Of a stretch of 64,000 bases of DNA, positions 45,701 through 57,700 are shown piece by piece; position 1 is the first letter of the stretch, and the number at the start of each line of letters is the position of its first letter. The DNA is from Panicum virgatum (taxonomy: Eukaryota; Streptophyta; Magnoliopsida; Poales; Poaceae). A model generated the notes under the pieces. It did not search any database, was not told where the DNA came from, and was given only the letters and a program-made list of their open reading frames with translations. Position numbers and translations under genes: made by a program. The stretch spans positions 13,509,900-13,573,899 of the forward strand of contig NC_053138.1 in NCBI RefSeq assembly GCF_016808335.1, written 5' to 3'.

Positions 45701-48700
45701 TGTGTTGAAGCAATACTCTGCCCAGGGAAGCCAACGAAGCCAGCTACGCGGATGATCACCGGCGAGGCAACGCAGGTACATGCCAAGGACACGGTTTGCC
45801 ACTTCGGATTGGCCGTCGGTCTGCGGCCGAAATGCAGAACTAAGGCGCAACTTGACACCAGCCAACTTGAAGAGCTCCGTCCAAAGAGCACTGGTGAAAA
45901 CCGGATCTCTGTCACTGACGATGGATGACGGAAATCCATGAAGCCTGACTATGTTATCAAAGAAAGCTTGGGCGACAGTAAGAGCCGTTTATGGATGACC
46001 AAGTGGTACAAAATGAGCCATCTTAGAGAAACGGTCGACGACCGTCAGCACCACTGATTTACCTCCAACTTTAGGAAACCCCTCCACGAAATCCATGGCG
46101 ATGTCACTCCACACCATTGACGGAACATCGAGTGGCTGAAGCAAACCTCCTGGGTGCAAATGTTCTGTTTTGTTCCGCTGACAAACCAAGCAAACTTTGA
46201 TGAACTCCCGTCCAAGTTTTGAAGCCCTTGGATTATAGAACGAGGAGCGTAAGCGAACCAACGTTTTCTGGACGCCCTTGTGCCCAGCGCCATGTGCATG
46301 TTTTAATAGTTGCGGCCAGAACATGGAGGAGTCAGGAACAAAAATTTTGCCTTGGTGCAGGACAAAATCATCCACCACAGACCACTCTGTGCCCGCATTA
46401 CCCGCTTGGATCTCTTGCCGTTTAGAAACCACTTCAGGGAGAGAGAACGACTCTTGCTTGAATGCCTCAAACAGCTCAAACTCCGGGCTGGAGATCGCAC
46501 AGGTTGCTGCGAGCGACCCATGCTCATCACGGCGCGACAGGGCATCAGCCGCGGCATTCAGTTTGCCCGGCTTGTACTCAACCTGAAAGCTGTAGCCAAA
46601 TAGCTTGCTTACCCATGTATGCTGTGGAATGGTGGCCAGACGCTGGTCCAAGAGATGCTTGAGGCTGCAATGATCCGTCGGGATGATAAACTCCCTCGTC
46701 TAGAGATACGGCCTCCAATGACGCACGGCCTGCACGAGACCGATGAGTTCGCGCTCGTAGGCCGCCAGCTTGGCATGCTGAGGGGCGACCGAGCGGCTGA
46801 AGAAAGCGATCGGGGCGTCGCCTTGATGAAGCACAGCACCAAACCCCGTGCCGGAAGCATCGCAGTCGACGATGAAGGGCTTGTCGAAATCCGGCAGTTG
46901 GAGAACCGGCGCTGTCGTGAGCGCCTGTTTGAGCGCGTCGAAGGCCTCCGTCGCTGCCGATGACCACAGGAACGCCTCCCGCTTGAGGAGGGCTGTAAGG
47001 GGCGCCGCAATGACGCCGTAATTGTTGATGAAGCGGCGGTAGTAGCCCGTAAGCCCGAGGAAGCCTCGCAGCGCCTTGACCGAACGTGGACGAGGCCAAG
47101 CTTGTACCGCACTGACCATGTCAGTGTCCATCGCCACCACACCATCAGCGATGACGTGTCCCAAATAGTGGATCCGTTGCTCCCCGAAGGAGCACTTGAG
47201 GACAAGACCGTGCTCCATAAGGCAAGGAAGACAGCACAGACGTGTTGCAGATGCTCCGACCAGGTCCTGCTGAAAATGAGAATATCGTCGAAGAAAACAA
47301 GGACGCACCACCGAAGGAATGGCTGCAGCACTGCGTTCATCAACGCCTGGAAGGTCGACGGAGCGTTCGTGAGGCCGAATGGCATCACAAGGAACTCAAA
47401 GTGCCCGTGATGAGTTCTGAATGCGGTCTTGGCGATGTCATCAGGATGCATACGAACTTGGTGATACCCGATGCGCAAGTCGAGCTTGGTGAAGAAGACT
47501 GCACCCTTGAGCTCGTCCAACAATTCTTCGACAATGGGTATGGGGAACTTGTCGCGCACCGTCTTGCTGTTCAAGGCGCGGTAGTCCACACAGAATCGCC
47601 AAGAGCCATCGCTTTTGCGCACCAACAGGACCGGCGAGGAGAAGGCCGACGTGCTCTGTCGGATGATGCCTTGCGCCAACATCGCCTTGCATTGGGCTTC
47701 AATCTCATCTTTCAACAGCTGGGCGTAGCGGTAAGGACGCACCGCCACCGGTGGGGTTCCTGGAAGGAGATGAATCCGGTGGTTGAACGTGCGCGACGGC
47801 GGAAGACCCTTGGGTTCGGCAAACAGATCAGCAAACTCATCAAGTAATGAGGTCAGGAAGTCGTGTGCTGTAGTGGCCTAGACGCGCGGGCTGAGCTGGT
47901 TGTGGACGCCGTGCCATAGGACACGATGGTCATGCCTCCAGAACACCATAGTGAGGTTGGTGAAGTCCCAGAGTATCGGCCCAAGCGAGCGGAGCCAATC
48001 GCAGCCGAGCATGATGCCGAAACCGCCGAGAGGGATGACAAAGAGGTCCACAGTGAACTCTTTGTCGATGACGAGGCGTACGGCCTTGCATAGGCCCGAT
48101 GAGGCCACACGATCACCATTGGCCACGCCAACGAAGAGGCCGGGCCGTGGATCCGGTATGAGGCCAAGACGGTGAGCCAGGGACTCGTCGATGAACGAAT
48201 GAGTCGAGCCGGAGTCCACCAGGGCGGTAGCGGGCGCGTCGCAGATGTGGGCGACCAGCTGCAGAGTCGCGTTCGCCCGGATGCCGGTGATGGCCGCCAA
48301 CGATATCTGCAGGTCATCGTCGGACTCACTGCCGGTCGGCGAGTCGTCGTCGGGAGACAACTCGAGGAGGTAGATGCCCTTGCCGGTGCAGTGCTTGAGA
48401 TGGTCGCGGGAGAACTTCTCTGGGCAATTGAAACAAAGGCCGTCGATGCGGCGCTGGGCCATCTCCTCCGGGGATAGGCGTTTGAATCGCCCGTCCGGAG
48501 TGGTCGCCAGCTTGGACGGAACGCCGGACGATGCTGGTGTCGAGCCCGGCGCACCAGGCGGGGGCGGCGTCTTGGCGGGCGGCGTCGACGCACGCTGGGA
48601 GGCGCGCGCCGGGAGACGGCTGCTGGCGGCGGCCACCTCTGTGGAAGCTGCTTGACGGCATTCGAACGCACGCGCCAAGGCCATGGCGTCCTCCAGTGTA

Positions 48701-51700
48701 GTTGGCTTCGCGAGTTCCACGTCGGTGCTCAAGGGTTGTTGGAGCCCGGCCAAGAAAATTGCGATCTGATGTGCTTCCGTGACTCCTTCACAGCTCGCCA
48801 GGAGGACCAGGAACTTATCTTGGTATTCGTCGACGGTCGTGGTGCGGCACAGATGCGTGAGTTCGCCGAGCGGATTGCTGCGCAGCGGCGGGCTGAAGCG
48901 GTGATTGATGCCCTCAACGAACTGCGACCACGACGGGACGCCCTGGTTTTGCTCGAGGCGGTAGTACCATTGGCTTGCAACACCCTGGAGGTAGAACGCC
49001 GCCGTCGAGACCTTGAGATGGTCCGGCGTGCCGTAGGCATGAAAGAATTGCACCCATTTGTGTAGCCATGTAATAGGGTCGTCGGAGCCGTCGAACTTGG
49101 GGAAGCATAGCTTGTGGGTCGGTGCCGGCGAGGGTCTAGACGCCGAGGATGCGTCGGTGTCGAAGCGGCCTTGCCGATCCAAAACCTGAGTCTGGACGTT
49201 CTTGATGGACGTCGAGAGGAGACGGAGCTCCTGCCGAAAGTCCGCCATGTCGGTGTCCAGCTTCCGGCCATTGTCGCCGATGAGTTTGACAAGCTTGTCA
49301 ACCACCTCGTCGAGAATCGCCTTGGTGATGGGGGTGTCGTCGTCTGCAGCCATGGCGGGGTTGCGATGGGGGTTAGCGGCGCGCAGGGGAAGGTGGGGTT
49401 GTGGTGGGCGGCGGAGTGCAGATCAGGCCAAGGAGGATCCCTAGACTGATACCAGAGCTGATATGGCTAGAGGATTGAGGCACATATAGCAGATCGATAA
49501 GCCCTAGCTCGCCCTCGCTTGAGGCTCTGAGTACAAGGATTAACTTTACTGCCTAAAGAATCCTAATGAGCCGCAGCCCTTACAATTTATAGTCTCACAA
49601 ATAAACAATAACTTCCTAAATTACAGCCAAATAAAAAGGAAACAAACTCCTATGCTGCGGCTTCCTTCTTGCGTTGGTACTTCTTGCCAAAGAAAGTGTC
49701 CACAACACATTTCATAATACAAGGTGTTCTAGACTTTTAGCATGTGAGCCACAGAGCCATTTTTCATTATGCAAGGCGTACTACATTATGCAAGCATGTA
49801 TCTATGACAGTGTTCCCAATCTTCCCTTACTGATGGGTTGGCTTTCACAGAAATTGAAAAGCTGGCAACAATACATGTGTCTAAGTCTATCTAACAAAGC
49901 ACACAGCAAGGTTTTCTCCAAGCATGCAGCAGCTAGATGGCATTGGATCATTTCATGTTTATTTTTTTGGTTGGAAGAGCAGGGCAACTCTCATATTCTC
50001 TCACTGGCACCTACAGAGTTTTAATGCTCCTTGACCTATGTGTGCAAATCTAAGACACCTTACAGTACGAAATGGAGGGAGTATATTGTTCTGTGCATTT
50101 GACTTATCGAATAGAATACCTTTAAAGGAGGGAAAGAATATCTCATGAAGAGAGATTGGCAATGGCCCCACAAGGCTGCACGTTCTTGAGGGATATCCCA
50201 AAGAAACTCCTTCCATTCAGCAACCATGGCTTCTGCCTACACGTCCGGCAGCTGGATGTCAGCATAACATAGGGATATACTGAGAATGTCAAAATGTAGC
50301 TATGAATGTTGCCAATGTAATCCAAAATTGGTTTGGGGGTGGGGTGGGGTGGGGTGGGGTGGGGTGGGGTGGGGTGGGGTGGGGGGGTGGGGGGCACTTA
50401 CCTGTGATTCCGTGACATGGTCAAGAGTAGACTCCCAGGCTATGTCACTCAACTCCAGCTGTCTTGCCCAAGGGCGAGCTTGCTCCCATTGACCATCCTT
50501 TTCTAATGATGTTAAAAGAGAAGCGTCATCCATCAAATCATTCCAGTCATAGATATCAGTGTCTTTATACAACGAAGGTTCGGACAGGTTAATCTTCCAA
50601 TATCTTTTGCTAAAGTAAGATGATGAAGTGCTACTATCAGCAAAATCCACAGCAGAAAGAAGCTGCAGTAAACATCTCTTCTCATAAATTGATGGACAAG
50701 TTGAGAGTACAGCATCAGCAGCTTTTACAGCTGTAGCAGCCACCCATCCAGCTATAACTGACACTTCTTTGGAGTTTAGCTGAGTATGAGAAGCTTCATC
50801 TTTTATTCTCACTGAAAATGATGCCAAATGTGCAGAAGCCTCGAGCAGACGCATTTGAGAAAATGCCTTTCGAGGGTAACACAGAAACACTCAAGTTAGT
50901 TGAATACCATTTTGAACTAAATAAACTATTAGTTGAAAACCATTTTAAACTAAATAAACTATTACTTCTAACCTGGAGAGCACGGATGAAGGAAAGAAGG
51001 GAGCAGGAAGGTAGAAACATTTCAAAAGCTCTAAGCAATGGTAGAAACAGTTGTTGTTCACAAAGCACTGCTACCATGCTTGATAAAGATGCAAGCCTTT
51101 CATCAATATCAATTGACATTATGGTTTCTCCAGAGATTGGCTTTCCTCGTTCCTCATGAGCATCAATATCTGCAGGATAGGAAGTTCCGGCAGAATTTGG
51201 CCCATGTGAGCTATCCAACGAGAAACATATCGTGAACTTCTCCGATGAGGCTTCCAGAAACCGCCTTCGCTTTGGATTCTTCCTGTTGTAACGAAATTCA
51301 ACATTCCTACTAGTGCCTGGCAATTTATTTGTGGCCTCAACAGCAGATCCAACATTCTTTGCAATTTTCGAAGAAATATCATCCACCTTGATCGAGGCCA
51401 TCTCCCTTCAGATAACCAACAAATTCCAAGGCCACAAAATTACACAGTAATACAACAATGAAGCTTGAAAAATGTTGTTAGCATAAAACTTTCCTGCAAT
51501 GCTCACATTATTACCTTGTGGCTGTAATCTCAAGCCAAACACTTAAGCATGAGAGAGGAGTTACATCTGGAAAGCATGAAGCAATCATGGCTAGCAAAGA
51601 CCACTGCATTTGTTTTGCTTTATTCAGGAGTGCCTCCCCAGGGTTCTTTTGTTTTTCACAGAGTCCAAGAATGCAGAAAAGTTCCATAGGATTATTGCCA

Positions 51701-54700
51701 TCAACAGCAGAGAAAGATAAATCACTACTTCCTGAAGGTATATTACCAGATGACTTTCTTCTAAGTGACATCATACTTTTTAGAACAGTCAATATGTGAG
51801 TCCTCAATCTTGAATCCCTAATCTCTCTAGCTGCCTGAACAGTGGACACAACACCAACTAGAACAAATTAGTACAGTGTAATCACAATTAAAGTTACTAT
51901 AAGAAATCCTGTAAAATATGAAAAATTACCACTTCAATAACAACTTCAATTGGGAATCCAGCTATCTGAGCTTCCGTTAGAAAGCCAACCTGCCAAAGCA
52001 CAATTACTATCAGTGTGGGGGCTTATCTAAATAGTGACCTTGCAGAAAAAACGAAACAACATAGTAACAAAGAGAATAAGGAAAAAAATAAATACCCAAT
52101 CATTGTCATTGGCCAGTAAAGCAAGGTATTTTGAACTTAGTGGGAGATGGTGTGCCTGACAGAATTCAGTAACCAAATTCCAATGTTGACTTGCTTCATT
52201 CTGCTGTGATCGGTAAAGAGATGCATCACCAACGCCAGTCAAAAGCCAAAATCCACAAGTTTTACCTTCATCTAATGATGGCAAACTTGCTTTTTCAAGG
52301 TGCTGCAGAATAGCAATAAGAGGTTGTGGTGTTTGTTCCCTCTTGGGAGCCATCGAGGTTTGAGTCTGCTCCAATACATGCAGATGATCAGACTGGACAT
52401 AATCTTCTGCTAGAGCTCGAGCTAGAGCAAGAGCTATGTCAGCTCCATGGGACTGCACATGGAGCTCTGGGGTCCTTGGTGAAGATAGATCAAAATGTTT
52501 ATTTTGCTGAACTGACTTGTAGTAGGAAGAGATCCGCCGAAGCGCAGCAATATCTAAACGAAGCATGTTGGCACACAAGCCACAAAGTTCCAACAAGAAT
52601 ATACAGGAAGTAACTAGAGTCGAGTCCTCAAAGTTTGTAATAGCTAGTGGAGCCACCTGATGCGCAGAAGCAGGGAAAAATGATAAGATATAGGCACACA
52701 TATAATGAACAAAAGCATAAAGGTTCATTACTGTTTCTCGCCATATAAATTTATGGCCTTATGCGAATTGTAACAAAAAAGAAATATGTCGGTAAAAAGC
52801 TAAAAATATGAAAATGAGGGGATTTCTCTATGAATAAAAAAAAAACTATACCAACCTAGGAGGAACTAGGTGGTTTTTATATTACGAAGAAAATAGGCAC
52901 CCAAATTCGCTCGAGCACTTGAACTGGGGTACATCTACATCTACACCCACAACCAACTGAGCTAGGCTCATTTCCTTCTCTATGAATAACACAATAGTAT
53001 TAATTTCATCAGTTCATCGATTGATAATCAAGATTTAAAACACTTGAAACAAATATTGTCCTAAAGCAACATACGTTTATTTATGGAAAAATTTAGTTCC
53101 GCGGCACTGAGATTTTGTATGGCTATGCCTATTTGTAAAGCAGAACTCAGTATTTCAGTAAAAATGTTTCAAATGCAATACAGAAACTTGATGGATACTG
53201 ACAGCATGAGAGTTCAGTATAGAACCAATTCAGGAACATGGACATACCGATAGAAGAATTGATCGTTCAGCTTGACTTAAAGGAGCAAGTATCAATTGTA
53301 CATCTGCCTGAACATTAGACTGTGCAGATATCACTTGACGTGCACTGGCTGATTTCAATTGTGAAGCTCTCTTAACAAGAAGATGCCTGAAAGCAGCTAG
53401 GGCTCGGCCACGGTGCAAATGATGCTCCACTCTCACATCTTTCTCCTGAAGAGAATAATAAAAATGCTAGTTTAGAAAGAAAAGTTACAATACTACAGCA
53501 AAGCACAATTCAACAGAGGGGAACAATGAAAATGGCAAGCCTCTCCGTTGGACCAGTTAGAGCTTTGAAACTCTTATCCCGAACTCTGATTGAAGGACAG
53601 CACCTTCTTAGAACAAAGCCCAGTAGGAGTCTCGCCCGTGATCGACTTCCTTTTTCAATTTAGAGAGAAGTCAATAGAACAAATTTTGTAGGATTTAGCT
53701 TCAGGAAAATGTTAGAGAGGGGAGTTTAATCTTATGTCCATCTACTGTAGGTAAGTTTATGATATATGTGCCTAGAAGCCAATCTTGAATTCCTGATTGT
53801 TGTCCCTAGTACACATACCAGCATATATCCAAGATGATCTAGAGCTAAGATTCAACTTTTAAAGAAGGTGATGCAAGATACAGAAACAAATAAAAAAGTT
53901 GCCAAGGATGTGCAATATGAATGTACCTCAAGGGAAGAGTACAGTTCTTCTTCGACACTTTTTTGGATCGCCGCTTCCAAGGACAGTGCGTTGGCTTCAG
54001 TATATCCGGTGGAATTGTATATATAATCAGTGACATTGTGAGTGAATAACTCTTCAGATGATGGTGCATTTGATAGCAGTTGCATTCCAAATGGGCCCTG
54101 ACAGATTATGGTGAAGAAGAAAAAAGAAAAGGATTACCCTGCTAGAATTGCGAATGGATGATAGATGTGTGCGTATATACAAATTAGTAAGACAGAACTA
54201 TAAGTGAACTTAGCCTAGCAACTCAATGCTTTTATAGTTTTTCTCGAACATGCAGGAGAGCTGCGCATCAATATATTAAGAAAGAAGGGTGTAGCACCCA
54301 GTCACCAGTACAAAGGTTTTTTTCATGGAAAAAAACCAAACACACGCACACACACTATATTACCCTTTTGAAGAATTCAACCCCTGACCAAGGAGACCTA
54401 TCGGTCTAACCGTTAGGCTGCAGGGCGAGGAGATTAGTAATTCCTCGAGCCCCAGCCAATTCCCATAGATGCAGTACAACTCTAATGGCAGAAGAAGCTC
54501 ATTCAGACTAGGCTGTAGACCATCAAAAACACAACGATTCCTGTGATTGCAGAGAGACCAAGCCACCAGAATTACAACTGAATTTAGGCCCTTTTTTGCT
54601 TGGTCAGCCACCCTCCTGCTCACCTGATCCCACCAGTCCTCGAAGGAGTGATCATCAGGTTGTGGAGTTAAAACTTGCATACCTAATCGTTGCATAACAC

Positions 54701-57700
54701 TGAACCATATTTGGCGCGAGAAGACAAGATAGTAGCAGGTGATTGATTGTCTCCTCTTTTTTTTTTTGAGGGAAACACAGCAAGGGAGGCCCCTGCTGTT
54801 TGTCTCCTCTTGATCACATAGTGGACAAAGTTCAGGGTGCGGTAATCCTCTCTTAGCAAGCCTATCAGCCGTCCAACATTTGTTATCTGTGACCAACGAC
54901 ATGACGAATTTACATTTCCCGGGCGCCCAGCTCTTCCAGATCCTCTCCCAAGGTTTAAACTGAATGGCACTAATGAACATTGCCAGATATGCTGACTTAG
55001 CTGAATAAATATTTCCCTGTTGGTTCAATGCTTCTATAGTTCCCTTAATGGTTAGGCAATATTGTTAGAGTATATTAGGCAACTCCGAATATGGTTAGTT
55101 TAGGATTGATTGTAATCCCGGGATAACCTTCCTTATCTCTAGGAGAGGCTACTTACCCTCCAAGCCATGTACTCCTTTATAATCAGCCCAAGAGGCTCAA
55201 GCAATATAACTCACGCATTCTACATAATCTTACATGATATCACGAGACTAGGTTCTAACCCTAGGCCTCCGCATCCGCTGCCCACGCGCCATCCACAAGG
55301 AGATCGATCTCTGCCGGGGCGACGCCCTCGTAGGATGCGCGTCTGATCCATCTTATCGCCGCGCCGTCATGGTCAAGACACAGCAGAGGGGCATAACCCA
55401 TCCTGTGGCCAATCCATGGCCGCGTTGTGCACTTTCCTCGACAGGCACCGCGGCACCATGGGGCCGCCACCAAGCTTGTCTTGCCTTCGCGTCATCATTC
55501 TTCCGCGCCACAGGCGAGGCGCCCCTCCTACCAATGCCACCGCAGCGCGGCCCTGAGCACGAGTGCGTGGCTGTGGAAATAGGGTCCCCAGGCCATCACG
55601 CCATTGGGGCCATCGGGCCACCACAACGCCGGACGACGTCGCCGACGAGCCACATTCTTGGAGGACTACGATGAGGCCTTTGGATGCTTCAGGCCCACAT
55701 ATAGCAAAATCAAGATTGGGGAAGAGAAGGTATACAGAACTTCTGATCCAAGGTACTTTGTCATATGTGCCTTGGCCACGCGTAAGACATCCCCTGCCTT
55801 TTGCCAAGAGAGGGGAGTACCAACCCTTTGTTAGATGTATATCCTTTGTGTATTTACTCACTAGTGTAGGATGCTTTGTACATCTCCATATCTGCCCTTT
55901 GGGCATGGCAATAGCCGAGTTGCACATTCCTAACATGGTATCACAGCCTAGGTTTAGGTTCTTCCATCCCGCCGTCGCCGGCGAGCCTCCGTCGGTGAGC
56001 CACCCCACCAGTCGGCGAAGGCAACTCCACCCCTTCTTCTCCCTCCCTCCCCTCCCTTTTCTACACATGCTCGCGGCCTGCACGCGGCCTTCCGCGGCCA
56101 GCCCGTGCCTACCGCGGCCTTGAGCCACCGGTGTGCCCCGCCGCGGCTCCTGCGACCGCGCCGGTCCGCACCTCCCACCGCTGGGCCGCGCCTCATGCGG
56201 TGCCCCACCGCCCACTTCGGGCCCGAGCGGCTGTACTACGCTACCACTCCAGCCCTGCTCGCCCACTTTCCACTACCCGCGTCTGTGCGTGCTCGCACAG
56301 TGGTTCCCCTCTCCTTTATTTTCTCTCTCTATTATCTTTATATTACTCCATCCATTTATCTCCTTCATCTAAGCAAAAATTTCTTTTCCAAAAGTCTCCT
56401 TCGTATTAGTCTGGGACCATGGGTTTGGCTTCTTGTACATGTTGCGCATTTGGTGCTCATTGGTTGCTCTTTGTCTGCATTTATTGCTCCTTGGTTGTTC
56501 ATTAGCTGCGACTTCTTGGCTACTCCTTGCCTTAAATGCAAATTGGCGTCATTTTACTGCTCCTTGGTCATTGCACCGAAGGCTAGTACGATGGAGACTT
56601 ATGGACGGAGAGAGTAAAAGAAGACACCAATAGAGACAGTCTGTTGCTGTGGCTTCCCTTGGTCGGCCAGGTGCTATACTCGTTCCTTGGTGTCCTGTTA
56701 GGCACCAATTGGAGCGAGTTGACCTTCCACACGGAAGTGCACATGGGCGGGCAGCAACTGTGGTGCTACCTCATGGATGAGCAGTCTTGTCCGCCTACTC
56801 CCCGTCTTCCCACGCTACCCACCTATGCACCGGACACGACCGATGTGGTCAAGAAGCCTCTCCTAGAGGCGTTTGAGGCCGAGATGGAGACTTACCAGTC
56901 AGATCTTGACATTCAAGCGACCTGGCTGCGTGAGGAGGCTTGTGTTAAGGCCATTCTGCTTGCGAGCATGGAGGTTGACATCTCCCTATCTCTCCGTGGC
57001 CTCTCCACATCTCACCTGATGTGGGCCCACCTTCATCACAGTTACGAGAAACGTAATGAGGCATTGAATCTTGCGGTGGTCGAAGAGGCTCAGTCGCTAC
57101 GCCAGCATGAGTATACTGAGTTCCACTGCCAGTTGTCCGCCATCTGGCTTCATCTGGACAGCATTGGTGTGGATTTTTGTGTTGCCGGCACTTGCAAGTG
57201 TTGTGATCGGCACCGGAGACTCTACGTCTACATGAGTTCATGTCCCGCCTCCAGCCCGAGTTGAGGTTATCAGGTCCCAGCTCCTAACTCGTCGGCCTCA
57301 TTCATCTCTCGATGAGGCGCTGCCGGAGCTGCGTGCTAAGGAGACTCGTCTTCGAGCGGGGGGTATGAGTGAGGCTTTGCAGTCCTCTGTTTTGGCTGCT
57401 TGACTCAAGGCTCTATGAACTAAGCTACAGTTCAGCAATCAAAGAAAATAAGTAACAGCGGGAAAGTTTCTTTGTCCCAAGTCAAGCTGGTGTAGGCCAG
57501 AACAAATTAGGAACATTTCCCTAAAGAAGTCCTTAGAAATTATTATAGAACTTACTCTGTTTTAACTTCACTATTGATATCTCTAGAAACCGTAATTAGA
57601 ATTTCACTTATACGCACAATAATTTAGCATTGCAAATTCAAGATTTATGCATTAAAAACCTAAATTCAACTGATGCCATATGGGGCAGAACCACAACTGG

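Larger units (their letters stand above)
44781..49707 (-). mobile_element. Ty3/Gypsy chromovirus (Reina-like), complete, TSD CATTT
   Basis: LTRs at 44781-45034 (254 bp) and 49459-49707 (249 bp), in minus orientation. CATTT flanks exactly at 44776-44780 and 49708-49712. Next to the 5' LTR (right side) is a primer site TGGTATCAG (minus, 49454-49446); next to the 3' LTR is a 24-base homopolymer polypurine tract. The LTRs differ by five substitutions and two small indels by eye, so the insertion is older than the Tat element. The small size, short LTRs and C-terminal chromodomain fit the Reina clade. It sits in a spatacsin intron in the same orientation as the gene. Confidence 0.92.
44769..50081. 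mobile_element. Stowaway-like MITE split by a Reina-type Gypsy insertion
   Basis: Its left end CTCCCTTCATTT (44769-44780) continues after the Gypsy element as CATAATACAAGGTGTTCTAG (from 49713). The right end at 50081 reads CTCCCTCCATTTCGTACTG on the opposite strand and continues AAGGTGTCTTAGA, matching the left arm over about 40 bp. TA flanks at 44767-44768 and 50082-50083. Without the insert the MITE is about 380 bp. It lies in an intron of the spatacsin gene. Confidence 0.75.

Noticed and set aside
44900..49700. Reina gag-pol as part of the spatacsin coding sequence
   Set aside because: The flanking exons 50236-50120 and 44707-44586 join in phase without it, and it has its own LTRs and TSD.
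52915..52975. Possible tRNA gene
   Set aside because: Only A and B boxes match; no cloverleaf or acceptor stem, and the 14-bp target duplication shows it is a SINE.
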